Shown here in pieces: positions 16,369 to 25,397 of a stretch of DNA of 55,020 nucleotides; the first letter of the stretch is position 1; every line of letters begins with the position of its first letter. The position numbers were made by a program, and so were the translations under genes. The notes under the pieces were generated by a model that had not been told where the DNA came from, did no database searches, and saw nothing but the letters and a program-made list of their open reading frames with translations. The DNA comes from Sphingopyxis solisilvae (GTDB lineage Bacteria > Pseudomonadota > Alphaproteobacteria > Sphingomonadales > Sphingomonadaceae), in assembly GCF_015475875.1 (NCBI RefSeq), contig NZ_JADKYM010000019.1:1-55020 (forward strand), written 5' to 3'.

Positions 16369-18824
16369 AAGGTCTTGCGCCACTCCAGCTCGATATAGCG
16401 GCCGAGCGGGTCGATATAGCCCGGCTGGTAATTGAGCGGCACACGTCCCGTCGCATCGGTGATCTTGCGCTGCGCGTCGAACAGATTGTCGACCGACAGC
16501 CGCAGGCGCGATCCTTTCAGGAACGGCACTGCTTCGGTCAGCTTCGGCTTCTGGTTCAGGTCCATGAAGAAGCGCAGGTTGAAGGTCGCGAGGTCGCCGA
16601 ACTTCAGATCGCCCGCACTGCCGCCCGTCACCGTGCTGCCGCTGTCATATTTCGCGCTGAGCCTGACCCCCATACCCTTGTTGAACAGCCCGCCGTCGAG
16701 TTCTAGCAGGTGCCGGTTACTGCCGCCGCCGTTGCCCGTGGCCGACCCGTTCAGCAGGTCGAGTTCGGGCACGCCGGGCCGGATCAACACTTTGTCGGTC
16801 AGCTTGATCGTATGATAGAGCGACACCTGCCAGCGTCCGCCCTGCGGACCACCGAACATGCCGCCCGGGCCGCCACGACCACCGCCACCGCCCATCCGCG
16901 GGCCGCCGCCGCCGCGCGGGGCTCCGGGACCTGCACCGTCCGGACGCCTGCCTCCGGCGGCCGGACCGCCCGAACCGGGGCCACGCGGCTGTTGCTGGCC
17001 AAAGCTTTTGCCGAAGTTCAATCCCCAGCGGATTTGCGAATTTTCGACGCGATCGAAATTGACCGGACGCTGGTCGAGCGCGAGCAGCACGCCATTGGCA
17101 TCGCGGGTCACACGGTCGGGAAACGCCGCCTCGATCTCGGGGGTCAGCAGCGGAAAGCCGTTCGACGTGTCAAAGCTCTTGTTGCGGTTGTAATTGACCG
17201 AGAAATTCAACCCTTCGACCATCGGCGGCGACCAGTTCAACCCCAGTTTCAGATCGCGTCGCTGTTCGGCAAGCAGGAAGGGATTGCCGCCGGTGGTCGT
17301 GGTGATCTGCACCGTCTGCCCGGTCGCAAAATCATAATAGGTCACCGCCGGCGTCACGAGCGGTGCCGCTCCCAGTTGCTGGATGCCCGGTGCTGCCTCG
17401 TCCTGGTTGAAGCTGGCGATCAGCGACAGGTTGCTGGTCAGCCCCCAATTCAGGTTGGCGCCCCAGCTTTTCAGCGCCGCAAAGTCGCTGGGGTCCTGAT
17501 ACTGGCCGCTCAGCGTCAGCGACAGTCGGCCGATATTGCCGACCTGATACTCGGGATCGAGCAATGGCACGGTCAGCGATCCGAACACGCCCGGCAGATC
17601 GCGGCTCAGGTTGGTCGTCGTGACGGCGCCCGAGCGTTCCGATCGGCTGTCGAACCGGAGTCCCGAAAAACTGCCGGTCGCGGACAGCCGGATCGGCCCG
17701 GCCCAGCCTTCGGTCACCGTGCCCGACAGATTGGCGTTGCCACCAAAACTCTGCTGGCTGCTGTCGAACCGGTCGCGCGCACCGCTGATGCGATCGGTGA
17801 ACGTCCGCTGGTCAGCGTCGGCATAATTGCCCGACACCGACCAACGCCAATTGCCGAGCATACCGTTGACGCTGGCCGTCGAGCTCAGATTACGGCTCCG
17901 GCCGTCTCGTTCGAGCGGGTCCGTCACCCCTCCAATCCCGGGGCCGAGCAACGAGCGCGTATCGGTCTGGTCGAAACGGACATTGAGCGACGCATCGGTC
18001 ACCTTGTTCAGACTGCGCTGGATCGTCGCGTCGATACGATATTCGTCCGACGCCCCGAGCAGGCTGCGCGCCGCGGCGCCCGCCGCCAACGCCTGACCGG
18101 CCGCGTCGGACGCATAATCGAGCCTACGCTCGCTTTCGCGCAGCATCGACTTGCTCTCCCAGCCCGCGTTGAGGTTGAGGCGGCCATTCTCGCCGATCAT
18201 TAAAAAGCTGGGTTCGATCTCGCCCTGAAAACGTCCGCCCTGTGTCGGCAGGCCGCCTTCGACCTCGACCGCAATCTGGCGGAAATTGGGTTTGAGCACG
18301 AAATTCACGACGCGCTCGTCGGCCGAATAGCCGTATTGAAGCGCGACTTCTTCGGGAAATACTTCGACCTTCGCGATTGCTTCGGGCGGCAGATTACGCA
18401 CTTCGCCGAAGCCACCGATGCGGCGCCCGTTGACGAGGATAATCGGCCGACCGCTTCCGCGCCCGCGCCCCGACCGCGTCTGCGGTGCCAATGCTTCCAG
18501 AAGTTCGGCGACGTTCGACACGCCATAGCTGGCGATCGCCGCTTCATCGAGTTCGGCTTCCGCCTTGATATTGGTGTCGAGTTGCCCGGCCAGACGCGGC
18601 GCGGTCACGACAATCTCGTCGCCGTCGATATCGTCGAAGTCGGGGCCGCGCGCAGGCGAAGCCGGCCCCGCCTGGTCGGCGGGCTGGTCGTCGGCGGCGA
18701 CAACGATCGCAGCGGCCGCGCTCGTCGGCATCACTTCGGTTTCGGCATAGGCTGGAACGGCGAGCGAAGCGCTGGCAGCCAGCAACATGGCGCGCACGGA
18801 CAGGGAGGGGCGAGACATATTCAT
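16365..18824 (-). CDS. TonB-dependent outer membrane receptor with glycine-rich insert
   Basis: An outer-membrane protein of about 819 aa. A signal peptide (SVRAMLLAASASLAVPAYAE) is followed by a TonB-box-like DEIVVTAPR. A plug domain follows (VNGRRIGGFGEVRNLPPEAI, then KVEVFPEEVALQYGYSADER). The beta-barrel ends in IELEWRKTF with the expected terminal Phe. Roughly residues 608-658 form a glycine/proline/arginine-rich stretch (for example GGGGRGGPGGMFGG) that is unusual for a barrel and must be an exposed loop. The plug resembles receptors whose N-terminus lacks a clear siderophore signature, so the ligand is unknown. The start MNMSRPS is chosen to match the signal peptide. Confidence 0.88.
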   Translation of the reverse strand: MNMSRPSLSVRAMLLAASASLAVPAYAETEVMPTSAAAAIVVAADDQPADQAGPASPARGPDFDDIDGDEIVVTAPRLAGQLDTNIKAEAELDEAAIASYGVSNVAELLEALAPQTRSGRGRGSGRPIILVNGRRIGGFGEVRNLPPEAIAKVEVFPEEVALQYGYSADERVVNFVLKPNFRQIAVEVEGGLPTQGGRFQGEIEPSFLMIGENGRLNLNAGWESKSMLRESERRLDYASDAAGQALAAGAAARSLLGASDEYRIDATIQRSLNKVTDASLNVRFDQTDTRSLLGPGIGGVTDPLERDGRSRNLSSTASVNGMLGNWRWSVSGNYADADQRTFTDRISGARDRFDSSQQSFGGNANLSGTVTEGWAGPIRLSATGSFSGLRFDSRSERSGAVTTTNLSRDLPGVFGSLTVPLLDPEYQVGNIGRLSLTLSGQYQDPSDFAALKSWGANLNWGLTSNLSLIASFNQDEAAPGIQQLGAAPLVTPAVTYYDFATGQTVQITTTTGGNPFLLAEQRRDLKLGLNWSPPMVEGLNFSVNYNRNKSFDTSNGFPLLTPEIEAAFPDRVTRDANGVLLALDQRPVNFDRVENSQIRWGLNFGKSFGQQQPRGPGSGGPAAGGRRPDGAGPGAPRGGGGPRMGGGGGRGGPGGMFGGPQGGRWQVSLYHTIKLTDKVLIRPGVPELDLLNGSATGNGGGSNRHLLELDGGLFNKGMGVRLSAKYDSGSTVTGGSAGDLKFGDLATFNLRFFMDLNQKPKLTEAVPFLKGSRLRLSVDNLFDAQRKITDATGRVPLNYQPGYIDPLGRYIELEWRKTF

Positions 18825-19020
18825 CAAGGGAAAGCCTTTTTCTGTTCTTTTGTCGTTGCTTGTGTTGGCGGCACCGCAGTGAACCGGCACTGACACAGTT
18901 TGTCGGCGGTGGTTCAGTTATGTCGCAATTGTCGCAATAATGTGTCGAAACCATAAGCGTTCCACCAACGGTCGATATCGACCGCTGGACAGCATGGCCC
19001 CTGCCCCTTATCGGCCAGCC

Positions 19021-20607
19021 ATGCCGACTCCAGCCTCTTCGCAGCCGCCCGAATCGATCCTGATCGTCGATTTCGGCAGCCAGGTGACCCAGCTCATCGC
19101 CCGCCGCGTTCGTGAAGCGGGGGTATATAGCGAGATTGTCCCCTTCACCTTGGCCGAAGCGGCGCTTGAACGCATGCAGCCCAAGGGGATCATCCTTTCC
19201 GGCTCGCCCGCCTCGGTTCCCGCCGACGGCAGCCCGCGCGCGCCGCAGTCGGTGTTTGGCAGCGGCCTGCCGATCCTCGGTATCTGTTACGGCCAGCAGG
19301 TGATGAGCCAGCAGCTCGGCGGCCGCGTCGAACCCGGCGGCGCCGATGGCGAGCGCGACGGCGAATTCGGCCGGGCCTTCCTGACCGTCACCGAACCCTG
19401 CGTGTTGTTCGACGGCCTTTGGAACGTCGGCGAGCGCCATCAGGTGTGGATGAGCCACGGCGACAAGGTCACCGAGTTCGCCCCGGGTTTCCGCATTGTC
19501 GCGGTCAGCGACGGCGCGCCCTTCGCACTGATTGCCGATGATGAACGCCGCTATTACGGTACGCAGTTCCACCCCGAGGTCGTCCACACCCCCGACGGCG
19601 CCAAGCTGATCGCCAATTTCGTCCGCCATGTCTGCGGGTGCAGCGGCGACTGGACGATGGCCGAATTCCGCGCCACCAAGATCGCCGAAATCCGCGCGCA
19701 GGTCGGCGACAAGCGCGTGCTGTGCGGCCTGTCGGGCGGGGTCGACAGCGCGGTCGCCGCGGTGCTGATCCACGAAGCGATCGGCGAGCAGCTGACGTGC
19801 GTCTTTGTCGACCACGGCCTCTTGCGCATGAACGAACGCGAACAGGTCGAACGGCTGTTCCGCGACCATTACAACATCCCCCTTGTCGTGGTGGACGCCG
19901 AGCAACGCTTTATGGCGGGCCTCGCGGGCGTCACCGATCCCGAAAAGAAGCGCAAGTTCATCGGCGCCGAGTTCATCAATGTGTTCGAGGAAGAAGCGAA
20001 GAAGATCGGCGGCGCCGACTTCCTCGCCCAAGGCACGCTCTATCCCGACGTGATCGAGAGCGTCAGCTTCACCGGCGGGCCGAGCGTGACGATCAAGAGT
20101 CACCATAATGTCGGCGGCCTGCCCGAACGCATGAACATGAACCTGGTCGAGCCCTTGCGCGAGCTGTTCAAGGACGAGGTGCGCCTGCTCGGCAAGGAAC
20201 TGGGCCTGCCTGACATCTTTGTGGGCCGTCACCCCTTCCCCGGCCCCGGCCTGGCGATCCGCATTCCCGGCGAAGTGTCGAAGGAACGCTGCGACATCCT
20301 GCGCAAGGCCGACGCCGTGTATCTTGAAGAAATCCGCAACGCCGGCCTCTACGATGCGATCTGGCAGGCATTTGCGGTGCTGCTGCCCGTCAAGACCGTC
20401 GGCGTGATGGGCGACGGACGCACCTATGACCATGTCTGCGCGCTGCGCGCCGTGACCTCGACCGACGGCATGACGGCCGACATCTATCCTTTTGACGCGA
20501 GCTTCCTCAGCCGCTGCGCGACACGCATCATCAACGAAGTGCAGGGCATCAACCGCGTCGTTTACGACTATACGTCGAAACCGCCGGGGACGATCGAGTG
20601 GGAATGA
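19021..20607 (+). CDS. guaA: GMP synthase (glutamine-hydrolysing)
   Basis: A 528-aa bifunctional enzyme that converts XMP to GMP with glutamine and ATP. The class I amidotransferase domain shows the nucleophile Cys in GICYGQQVM and the His/Glu pair in QFHPEV. The PP-loop synthetase domain has [11 protein letters not shown], and the C-terminal dimerisation part ends KPPGTIEWE. An alternative ATG at 18994 would add nine residues. Upstream, 196 bp separate it from the divergent receptor gene. Its intact 3' end is next to a phage-type integrase: guaA is a known target of P4-type integrases, and here the last codons probably lie inside the attachment site. Confidence 0.97.
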   Translation: MPTPASSQPPESILIVDFGSQVTQLIARRVREAGVYSEIVPFTLAEAALERMQPKGIILSGSPASVPADGSPRAPQSVFGSGLPILGICYGQQVMSQQLGGRVEPGGADGERDGEFGRAFLTVTEPCVLFDGLWNVGERHQVWMSHGDKVTEFAPGFRIVAVSDGAPFALIADDERRYYGTQFHPEVVHTPDGAKLIANFVRHVCGCSGDWTMAEFRATKIAEIRAQVGDKRVLCGLSGGVDSAVAAVLIHEAIGEQLTCVFVDHGLLRMNEREQVERLFRDHYNIPLVVVDAEQRFMAGLAGVTDPEKKRKFIGAEFINVFEEEAKKIGGADFLAQGTLYPDVIESVSFTGGPSVTIKSHHNVGGLPERMNMNLVEPLRELFKDEVRLLGKELGLPDIFVGRHPFPGPGLAIRIPGEVSKERCDILRKADAVYLEEIRNAGLYDAIWQAFAVLLPVKTVGVMGDGRTYDHVCALRAVTSTDGMTADIYPFDASFLSRCATRIINEVQGINRVVYDYTSKPPGTIEWE

Positions 20608-20615
20608 TTCGGGGC
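20590..20615. other. Presumed left attachment site (attL) at the 3' end of guaA
   Basis: The 3' end of guaA (GATCGAGTGGGAATGATTCG) directly precedes the integrase leader. Elements with this integrase class often recombine within the end of guaA and leave its reading frame intact, as seen here. I searched the rest of the window by eye for GAGTGGGAATGA and found no second copy, so the right site presumably lies beyond the window. Confidence 0.5.
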
Positions 20616-20773
20616 ACGCAAATGCCCGAATACCTCTCGCAGGGATGACGTCCAACTAATTGAAAAAAATAATTTTGTTGTCGATAACATTCGGCGACAA
20701 TCGGTGGGCAGCCTTCATTGCGAGCGGACGGGCTGACGGCCTTGCCTACCCTTGTTTCTTCCAGAAATCGTCG

Positions 20774-20813
20774 ATACCGTCAGGGACACATCAGTCCTAG
20801 ACGGTATTTTTTT
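20774..20813 (+). terminator. Rho-independent terminator between guaA and the integrase
   Basis: ATACCGTC and GACGGTAT pair perfectly. Inner GGAC/GTCC pairs extend the stem to 14 positions with two mismatches around ACATCA, and seven T residues follow. It would stop guaA readthrough before the integrase gene. GACGGTATTTTT recurs just before the integrase start. Confidence 0.75.
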
Positions 20814-20871
20814 CGCTCTAACAGTCGGAAAAGCAGTGCTTTTTCGGGCGGGAGAACTGCGCTTTTAGGCT

Positions 20872-20888
20872 GACGGTATTTTTCCGTC
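20872..20888 (+). promoter_or_regulatory. Repeat of GACGGTATTTTT in the integrase leader, possible operator
   Basis: GACGG-TATTTTT-CCGTC forms a small hairpin 13 nt before the integrase ATG, touching the GGAG ribosome binding site. Its first 12 bases are identical to the right arm and T-tract of the terminator at 20800-20811. Two direct copies and one inverted GACGGTAT within about 110 bp suggest arm-type integrase binding sites or autoregulation. Confidence 0.45.
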
Positions 20889-20900
20889 GGAGTCCCCCTC

Positions 20901-22157
20901 ATGCTTACCGATACAGAACTCAAGCACCTGAAACCAAAAGCAAAACCATATAAGGTCACGGACCGTGACGGCATGTATGTGCTGGTCAGTCCCGGCGGCA
21001 CCATTTCCTTCCGCGTGGACTACCGTTTGCATGGTCGCCGGGAGACCGTGACACTTGGCAAGTACGCGCCTTCGGACCTTTCGCTAGCGCGCGCTCGCGA
21101 AAAGTGCATCGACGCAAAACGAATGATCGCCGAGGGGCAGTCGCCGGCCATCGAGAAGCAGCGCGAGAAGAGGCGGATCAAGGAAGCCAAGAGCTTTGGC
21201 CAGTTCGGAGAGAAGTGGCTTCAGTGTGCTCCTATGGCCGACAGCACACGAGCAATGAGGCGCTCGATATTCGAGCGTGAGTTACTTCCGGTATGGAAGA
21301 GTCGCCTATTGACCGAGATCACCCCGGGCGATCTACGCGAACATTGCCTCAAGATCGTAGATCGCGGCGCGCCGGCAACCGCCATTCATGTCCGCGATAT
21401 CCTCAAACAGATTTACGCCTTTGCAAAGCTGCACGGCGAAAAGGCGGAGAATCCCGCTGACGAAGTGGGTCCGGCATCAATCGCGACTTTTGTCCCGAAA
21501 GATCGCTCGCTATCTCCTTCGGAAATCAGGGTGCTGTTCAAGGCCCTCGAGCAGGTGGCAACCATCCCGACAATACGCTTGGGGATGCGATTCATCCTAC
21601 TTTCGATGGTGCGGAAGAGTGAATTCCAGGATGCGGTCTGGAACGAGGTCGACTTCGAAAATGCCGTCTGGTCCATTCCGAAGGAAAGAATGAAAAGATC
21701 GCGGCCGCACAATGTCTATCTGTCGACGCAGATGCTCGACATCCTGATCGCGCTGAAGACCTGTGCGGGCAATTCGAAATATTTGCTGCCATCCCGCTAC
21801 GACGCGGATGCGCCGATGTCCCGTGCAACTCTGAACCGGGTGACTTACGCCGTGGTCGAACAGGCGCGGAAAGACGGCCTGCCGCTTGAACCATTCACCG
21901 TGCACGACCTTCGCCGAACGGGTTCGACGCTTCTGAACGAGATGGGGTTCAACAGTGACTGGGTCGAAAAATGTCTTGCGCATGAAGACGGCCGCTCGTC
22001 GAGGGGCGTGTACAACAAAGCCGAATATGAGCAGCAGAGGCGCCACATGATGCAGGAATGGTCAAATACCGTCGATGCGTGGATCGCAGGTCAGCGCTAT
22101 GCACCCACACTGCTCCCCCCAGCACCGCCACTCCTCGACCTCGACCCTAGCCTTTGA
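20901..22157 (+). CDS. int: P4-type tyrosine integrase
   Basis: A 418-aa site-specific recombinase. The N-terminal arm-binding DUF4102-like domain spans roughly residues 1-90 (LTDTELKHLKPKAKPYKVTD; GKYAPSDLSLARAREKC), followed by a SAM-like core-binding domain and the catalytic domain. Catalytic residues visible are R238 (LSMVRKSEF), a lysine near K262-K265, H335 and R338 in HDLRRTG, H361 in LAHED and nucleophile Y371 in RGVYNKAEY. It should integrate and excise the element at guaA. The start is preceded by GGAG. Its 3' end overlaps the convergent AlpA-like gene by 11 bp. Confidence 0.95.
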   Translation: MLTDTELKHLKPKAKPYKVTDRDGMYVLVSPGGTISFRVDYRLHGRRETVTLGKYAPSDLSLARAREKCIDAKRMIAEGQSPAIEKQREKRRIKEAKSFGQFGEKWLQCAPMADSTRAMRRSIFERELLPVWKSRLLTEITPGDLREHCLKIVDRGAPATAIHVRDILKQIYAFAKLHGEKAENPADEVGPASIATFVPKDRSLSPSEIRVLFKALEQVATIPTIRLGMRFILLSMVRKSEFQDAVWNEVDFENAVWSIPKERMKRSRPHNVYLSTQMLDILIALKTCAGNSKYLLPSRYDADAPMSRATLNRVTYAVVEQARKDGLPLEPFTVHDLRRTGSTLLNEMGFNSDWVEKCLAHEDGRSSRGVYNKAEYEQQRRHMMQEWSNTVDAWIAGQRYAPTLLPPAPPLLDLDPSL

Positions 22158-22407
22158 CCGGCCGATTGCGCCGGTCGCGGACATCCACTTGCTGGGCGCG
22201 ACCGATAGGCCGTGCCCGGCGATCCGCCAACCAAGCCTCAACCTCCGCCAGGTTCCAGACTACCGTCCTTGGAGACAATGCGTAGCGACGAGGGAATTCT
22301 CCCCGACGCTCCATCTCGAAGATGGTGCTGTCGGCAAGCGGTACCATCTCTCTTAGCTGATGGCGCCGGATCGTGCGTGTATAGTCGTTTGGGCCGTCCT
22401 TGGACAT
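22147..22407 (-). CDS. AlpA family excisionase-like regulator
   Basis: An 86-aa winged-helix protein of the AlpA/MerR-like excisionase class. The HTH core is RRHQLREMVPLADSTIFEME, followed by RRGEFPRRYALSPRTVVWNL and the VEAWLADR end typical of AlpA. Such proteins regulate integrase genes or promote excision. It is the last gene of the leftward trb cluster, 31 bp after the DUF2274 gene, so transfer-gene transcription may run into it. The start MSKDGPNDY is chosen at the first ATG giving a normal AlpA length. Confidence 0.88.
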   Translation of the reverse strand: MSKDGPNDYTRTIRRHQLREMVPLADSTIFEMERRGEFPRRYALSPRTVVWNLAEVEAWLADRRARPIGRAQQVDVRDRRNRPVKG

Positions 22408-22438
22408 TTGCTGTGACTCGGCTTTGGCGCTCGGAGGC

Positions 22439-22657
22439 CTATTTCGACCGAAGGCGAGCGAACGCCCGATCGGTGCTGATGAAATGATCGAGCATCGGAG
22501 CAATGAGGCGCTCGGGCAAAATCGGCTCGCTGAGCCCCGTCTCACGCGCATGAACTTTCGCATATTCGACCAGCCTGGCGTGCAAGGCACCCGGGAGTTC
22601 GATACTGAGCTTGACTGGTTTTTCGTCCAGCACCGCTCCCAGTCTGAGCTTGCTCAC
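22439..22657 (-). CDS. DUF2274 family protein
   Basis: A 72-aa protein of the DUF2274 family that regularly follows trbI in alphaproteobacterial ICEs. The sequence SKLRLGAVLDEKPVKLSIEL then LPGALHARLVEYAKVHARET suggests a ribbon-helix-helix-like DNA-binding fold. It begins in the ATGA overlap with trbI. A role in regulating transfer genes is likely but unproven. Confidence 0.85.
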   Translation of the reverse strand: MSKLRLGAVLDEKPVKLSIELPGALHARLVEYAKVHARETGLSEPILPERLIAPMLDHFISTDRAFARLRSK

Positions 22658-23880
22658 CGCGCACCTGCCGAAGCCGAGCTATCAATAATGAGGTCGCGGG
22701 TCACCATGACGCGAAACGCAAAGCCGGGCCGGACTGTGAGCGTTGGTGGCACGGAGAGCTCGCGTTCGACCACCCGCCGCCCAGCCTCGTTCGTGCTATC
22801 CTGAAGGCCCGACCGAAGCGCCCGGACGAGGTCACCGTCCCCACCGACGGCGAGTTCGGTCCCGACGCCGAGAAACGCCGAGACCAACGCCGCGCGCAAC
22901 ATCCGCCCCCAATGGTTGTTCACGCCATCTTCAAGACCGACATAGCCCGAGACATCTGCGCCGAGCTGGCGATCAAGACGAATTGATCGCCCGCCCGGGA
23001 GTATAAGGCGATCCCAGGCCAGAAGCACACGGCGCTGACCCGCGGCGACCTCGCTGTCATACTCTCCGACGAGCCGCGCACCTTGCGGAATGAGCAGCAG
23101 CCGACCGGTCGGACTGTCATAGACATTCTGCGTGACCTGCGCGGTGATCTGGCCGGGAAGGTCGGACCGGATTCCCGTGATCAGAGCAGCCGGGATAACG
23201 GTGCCAGCCTGAACCACGGCCGCCGAACTCGGCGCGACGATCCGCTCGGAGCTTTCGAACGCGGGCTGCGGCCCGCCGGCGAGAAAGGCTTTGCGCACTG
23301 CTGCGGGCGTACCTGCCTCCTTGGCCGGTTCTAAGGCTGCCGGCGGGGCATCGAGAATTCCGTGCGCGGCGGCCGCCGCGCTGCCGCCGCCCAGAAACAG
23401 GCGGCTTCCCTCGGCGGCCTCGCGTTCCTGCAGAGCGCGCTGCTTCGCCTGGTCCCGCGCGGTTTGGCGCGGATCGGGCGGGGGCGGCCCCATCGCGGGG
23501 ACGGGGACAGGCTCGCCCGCCCTTTGCGCCGCCACGATCGGCCGCCCGAGGTCCCCTGGCAGCGGCGGTCCGAGCTTGGGGACAGCGCCATAGTCGGCGG
23601 GCGCCCCGGTCACGGCTTCGGACCGGTTGGGCGAGGCGACCTCGTAAAGCTCCTGCGCGACCTTTGGATCGGCCGAGCGCAGCGCCCAGAGAAGTGCGCC
23701 CCCAATTGCGATCCCGGCGGTGCCACCGAGCACCGCAAGCGTCTTGCGCGACAGGCGCATGACGCGCGGCAGTTCGCCCTCAAGACGAAAGCCGTCAGGG
23801 CTTGCAGGCGCAACTACCGCCGCGTCCGGCATGGGTTCGGCGGCCGGCGCCTCCCCTTCGGCGTCTGCGAGCCGGCTCAC
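22654..23880 (-). CDS. trbI: TrbI / VirB10-like conjugation protein
   Basis: A 408-aa inner-to-outer membrane spanning component of the type IV secretion system. A single N-terminal membrane helix (LAVLGGTAGIAIGGALLWAL) is followed by a proline-rich linker (VPVPAMGPPPPDP). The VirB10 beta-barrel domain then follows (GTVIPAALITGIRSDLPGQI; LIPQGARLVGEYDS; YVGLEDGVNNHWG). The start is the GTG overlapping the trbG stop (GTGA). In-frame extension into trbG is rejected. Confidence 0.92.
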   Translation of the reverse strand: MSRLADAEGEAPAAEPMPDAAVVAPASPDGFRLEGELPRVMRLSRKTLAVLGGTAGIAIGGALLWALRSADPKVAQELYEVASPNRSEAVTGAPADYGAVPKLGPPLPGDLGRPIVAAQRAGEPVPVPAMGPPPPDPRQTARDQAKQRALQEREAAEGSRLFLGGGSAAAAAHGILDAPPAALEPAKEAGTPAAVRKAFLAGGPQPAFESSERIVAPSSAAVVQAGTVIPAALITGIRSDLPGQITAQVTQNVYDSPTGRLLLIPQGARLVGEYDSEVAAGQRRVLLAWDRLILPGGRSIRLDRQLGADVSGYVGLEDGVNNHWGRMLRAALVSAFLGVGTELAVGGDGDLVRALRSGLQDSTNEAGRRVVERELSVPPTLTVRPGFAFRVMVTRDLIIDSSASAGAR

Positions 23881-24713
23881 GGGCGCACCCGCGCGGTCGG
23901 CGCGTCGCGAGCGATCCGGACCTTCCTCGCCGCCTTTCCGGTACCCAGGCGAAGCTCGCCGCGATCGAACAACCGGTCGACTATCATGAAGCGGCCGTCG
24001 ACACGGTAGTTCAGAAGCTCGGCCGCACCCTTCTCGCCGACGGCAAATAGCGGCGGCATTTCGCCGGTGGCGATCGACGGGCCGAACTCGACGAACAACT
24101 GGCGGCCGTCGTCGAACGCCCGCACCGGCCGCCACGCGACCTTGTCGCCGCTGATCCGGTACGCGAAGTTGAGCGACGGCAGGTCGATCCCCCCGGCAAT
24201 CGGCGCGGCCCGGACGCGTTCGGCCTCGGCGGCGCGGAGCGCGATAAGCTCGTCCTGCGGATACCGCCACGAGACAGCGGCCATATAGGTCGCCGGCGTC
24301 GCGCGTAGCTCCATGTGATAGGTTCTGCGGCTCGTGTTGATAACGAGGTTCGTCATGATGTCGGGCCGCGTGGGCTTCACGAGGATATGCACGCGCCGCG
24401 CGCCGCCTTCACCGCTCAACGTATCACCGATGATCCAGCGCACCGTATCGCCGGCGGCGACCGGCCCCGGGCCCACCAGTTCCTCGCCTTCCTGCAGGGC
24501 GATGTCGGTGACTTGTCCCGGTGCCGTATAGACCTGAAACAGCGCGCCCTCGGCCCACGCATATTGCTGGATCGCGTTGATAAAGGTCGCGCGCTCGGGC
24601 TGGACGCGCGCCGCATCGTTGGCGCGGCCGACCTGCGCGCGCGGATCGCCGGGTGCTGCGTGGAGCGGCGTCGCCAGCAAGGCTGCGCCCGCAAGCAGTG
24701 AAATCCTCATCAT
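23877..24713 (-). CDS. trbG: TrbG / VirB9-like conjugation protein
   Basis: A 278-aa periplasmic component of the secretion channel, starting with a signal peptide (MMRISLLAGAALLATPLHA). Family features include FQVYTAPGQVTDIALQEGE, GDTVRWIIGD and HILVKPTRPDIMTNLVI in the N-terminal domain. The C-terminal VirB9 domain holds FVEFGPSIATGEMPPLF and NYRVDGRFMIVDRLFD. It overlaps trbF and trbI by 4 nt each, so it is translated in a coupled series. It forms the core complex with TrbI. Confidence 0.93.
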   Translation of the reverse strand: MMRISLLAGAALLATPLHAAPGDPRAQVGRANDAARVQPERATFINAIQQYAWAEGALFQVYTAPGQVTDIALQEGEELVGPGPVAAGDTVRWIIGDTLSGEGGARRVHILVKPTRPDIMTNLVINTSRRTYHMELRATPATYMAAVSWRYPQDELIALRAAEAERVRAAPIAGGIDLPSLNFAYRISGDKVAWRPVRAFDDGRQLFVEFGPSIATGEMPPLFAVGEKGAAELLNYRVDGRFMIVDRLFDRGELRLGTGKAARKVRIARDAPTARVRP

Positions 24714-25393
24714 TGATTGAGCTCCTTGGAAAGATTGATCGCGGTCACGAAGACGCCCAAAGGATTTTTTCTGAGGGCATCGGGGGTGCGCGGCGGCAAG
24801 ATCGTGACGGTCACGATTGCCGACCAGCGCGAGGTTTCGATGAGCCCGCCGTCCTGGTAGCGACGCTCGGTCCAGGCGATGCGGAAGCTGTCCTTAGACG
24901 CCCGGATCACGCTCGACACATCGACCGCGACCTGGCGCTTGCCGACCTCGGCGAACGGATCGTTGTTGCGCGCATAATCGTTGAGCGCCTGCGCGCCCGA
25001 TGTGGCCGCGAAATCATAGGCGCTGAGCCAGTTCGCGCGTAGGACCACGGGATCTGCGGGGATCGAGCGGATATGCTCGATGAAGCGCGCGAGGTGGAAG
25101 GCGACCTGCGGGTCGGTCGGCGCATAGTCGGCATCGGCAGGCGCGACCGCCCTCGCCTCGCCGAGCGTGTCGACCTCGACCACCCAGGGCGTGATCGTGC
25201 CGCGCAGCGACTGCCAGACGAGCGCCGAGGCGAGCCCGCCCGAAAGCGCGAGGCAGCCGAAGAAGGCGAGCCGCCAGTTCTTCGCCTGGATCCGCGCCGA
25301 GCCGATGCGATCGTCCCAGATCTGCGCGGCGCGCTGATAGGGCGTCACCGGCTCGGGCGACTTGCCATAATGTTGGTGGGGTCGTCGGAACAT
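24710..25393 (-). CDS. trbF: TrbF / VirB8-like conjugation protein
   Basis: A 227-aa inner-membrane assembly factor of the VirB8 class. The N-terminal cytoplasmic tail (PVTPYQRAAQIWDDRIGSAR) precedes one membrane helix (LAFFGCLALSGGLASALVWQ). The periplasmic NTF2-like domain contains PWVVEVDTLGEARAVAP and LRKNPLGVFVTAINLSKEL at the end. The start at MFRRPHQHYG is 5 bp after the trbL stop. Confidence 0.93.
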   Translation of the reverse strand: MFRRPHQHYGKSPEPVTPYQRAAQIWDDRIGSARIQAKNWRLAFFGCLALSGGLASALVWQSLRGTITPWVVEVDTLGEARAVAPADADYAPTDPQVAFHLARFIEHIRSIPADPVVLRANWLSAYDFAATSGAQALNDYARNNDPFAEVGKRQVAVDVSSVIRASKDSFRIAWTERRYQDGGLIETSRWSAIVTVTILPPRTPDALRKNPLGVFVTAINLSKELNQ

Positions 25394-25397
25394 GGTC

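Noticed and set aside
16710..18203. A 497-aa rightward reading frame
   Set aside because: Antisense to the TonB-dependent receptor; composition is Arg/His-rich as expected for a shadow frame.
18845..18862. Possible LexA box upstream of guaA/receptor (GTTC-TTTTGTC-GTTG)
   Set aside because: The second half-site has a mismatch and neither neighbouring gene is a typical SOS gene.
20608..20640. Terminator directly after guaA (ATTCGGGGCA ... TGCCCGAAT)
   Set aside because: The stem has a bulge and no T-tract; the hairpin at 20774-20813 is a much better terminator.
18544..20655. A 703-aa leftward reading frame
   Set aside because: Antisense to guaA, whose catalytic motifs are intact; the frame also continues through the receptor N-terminus in a wrong frame.
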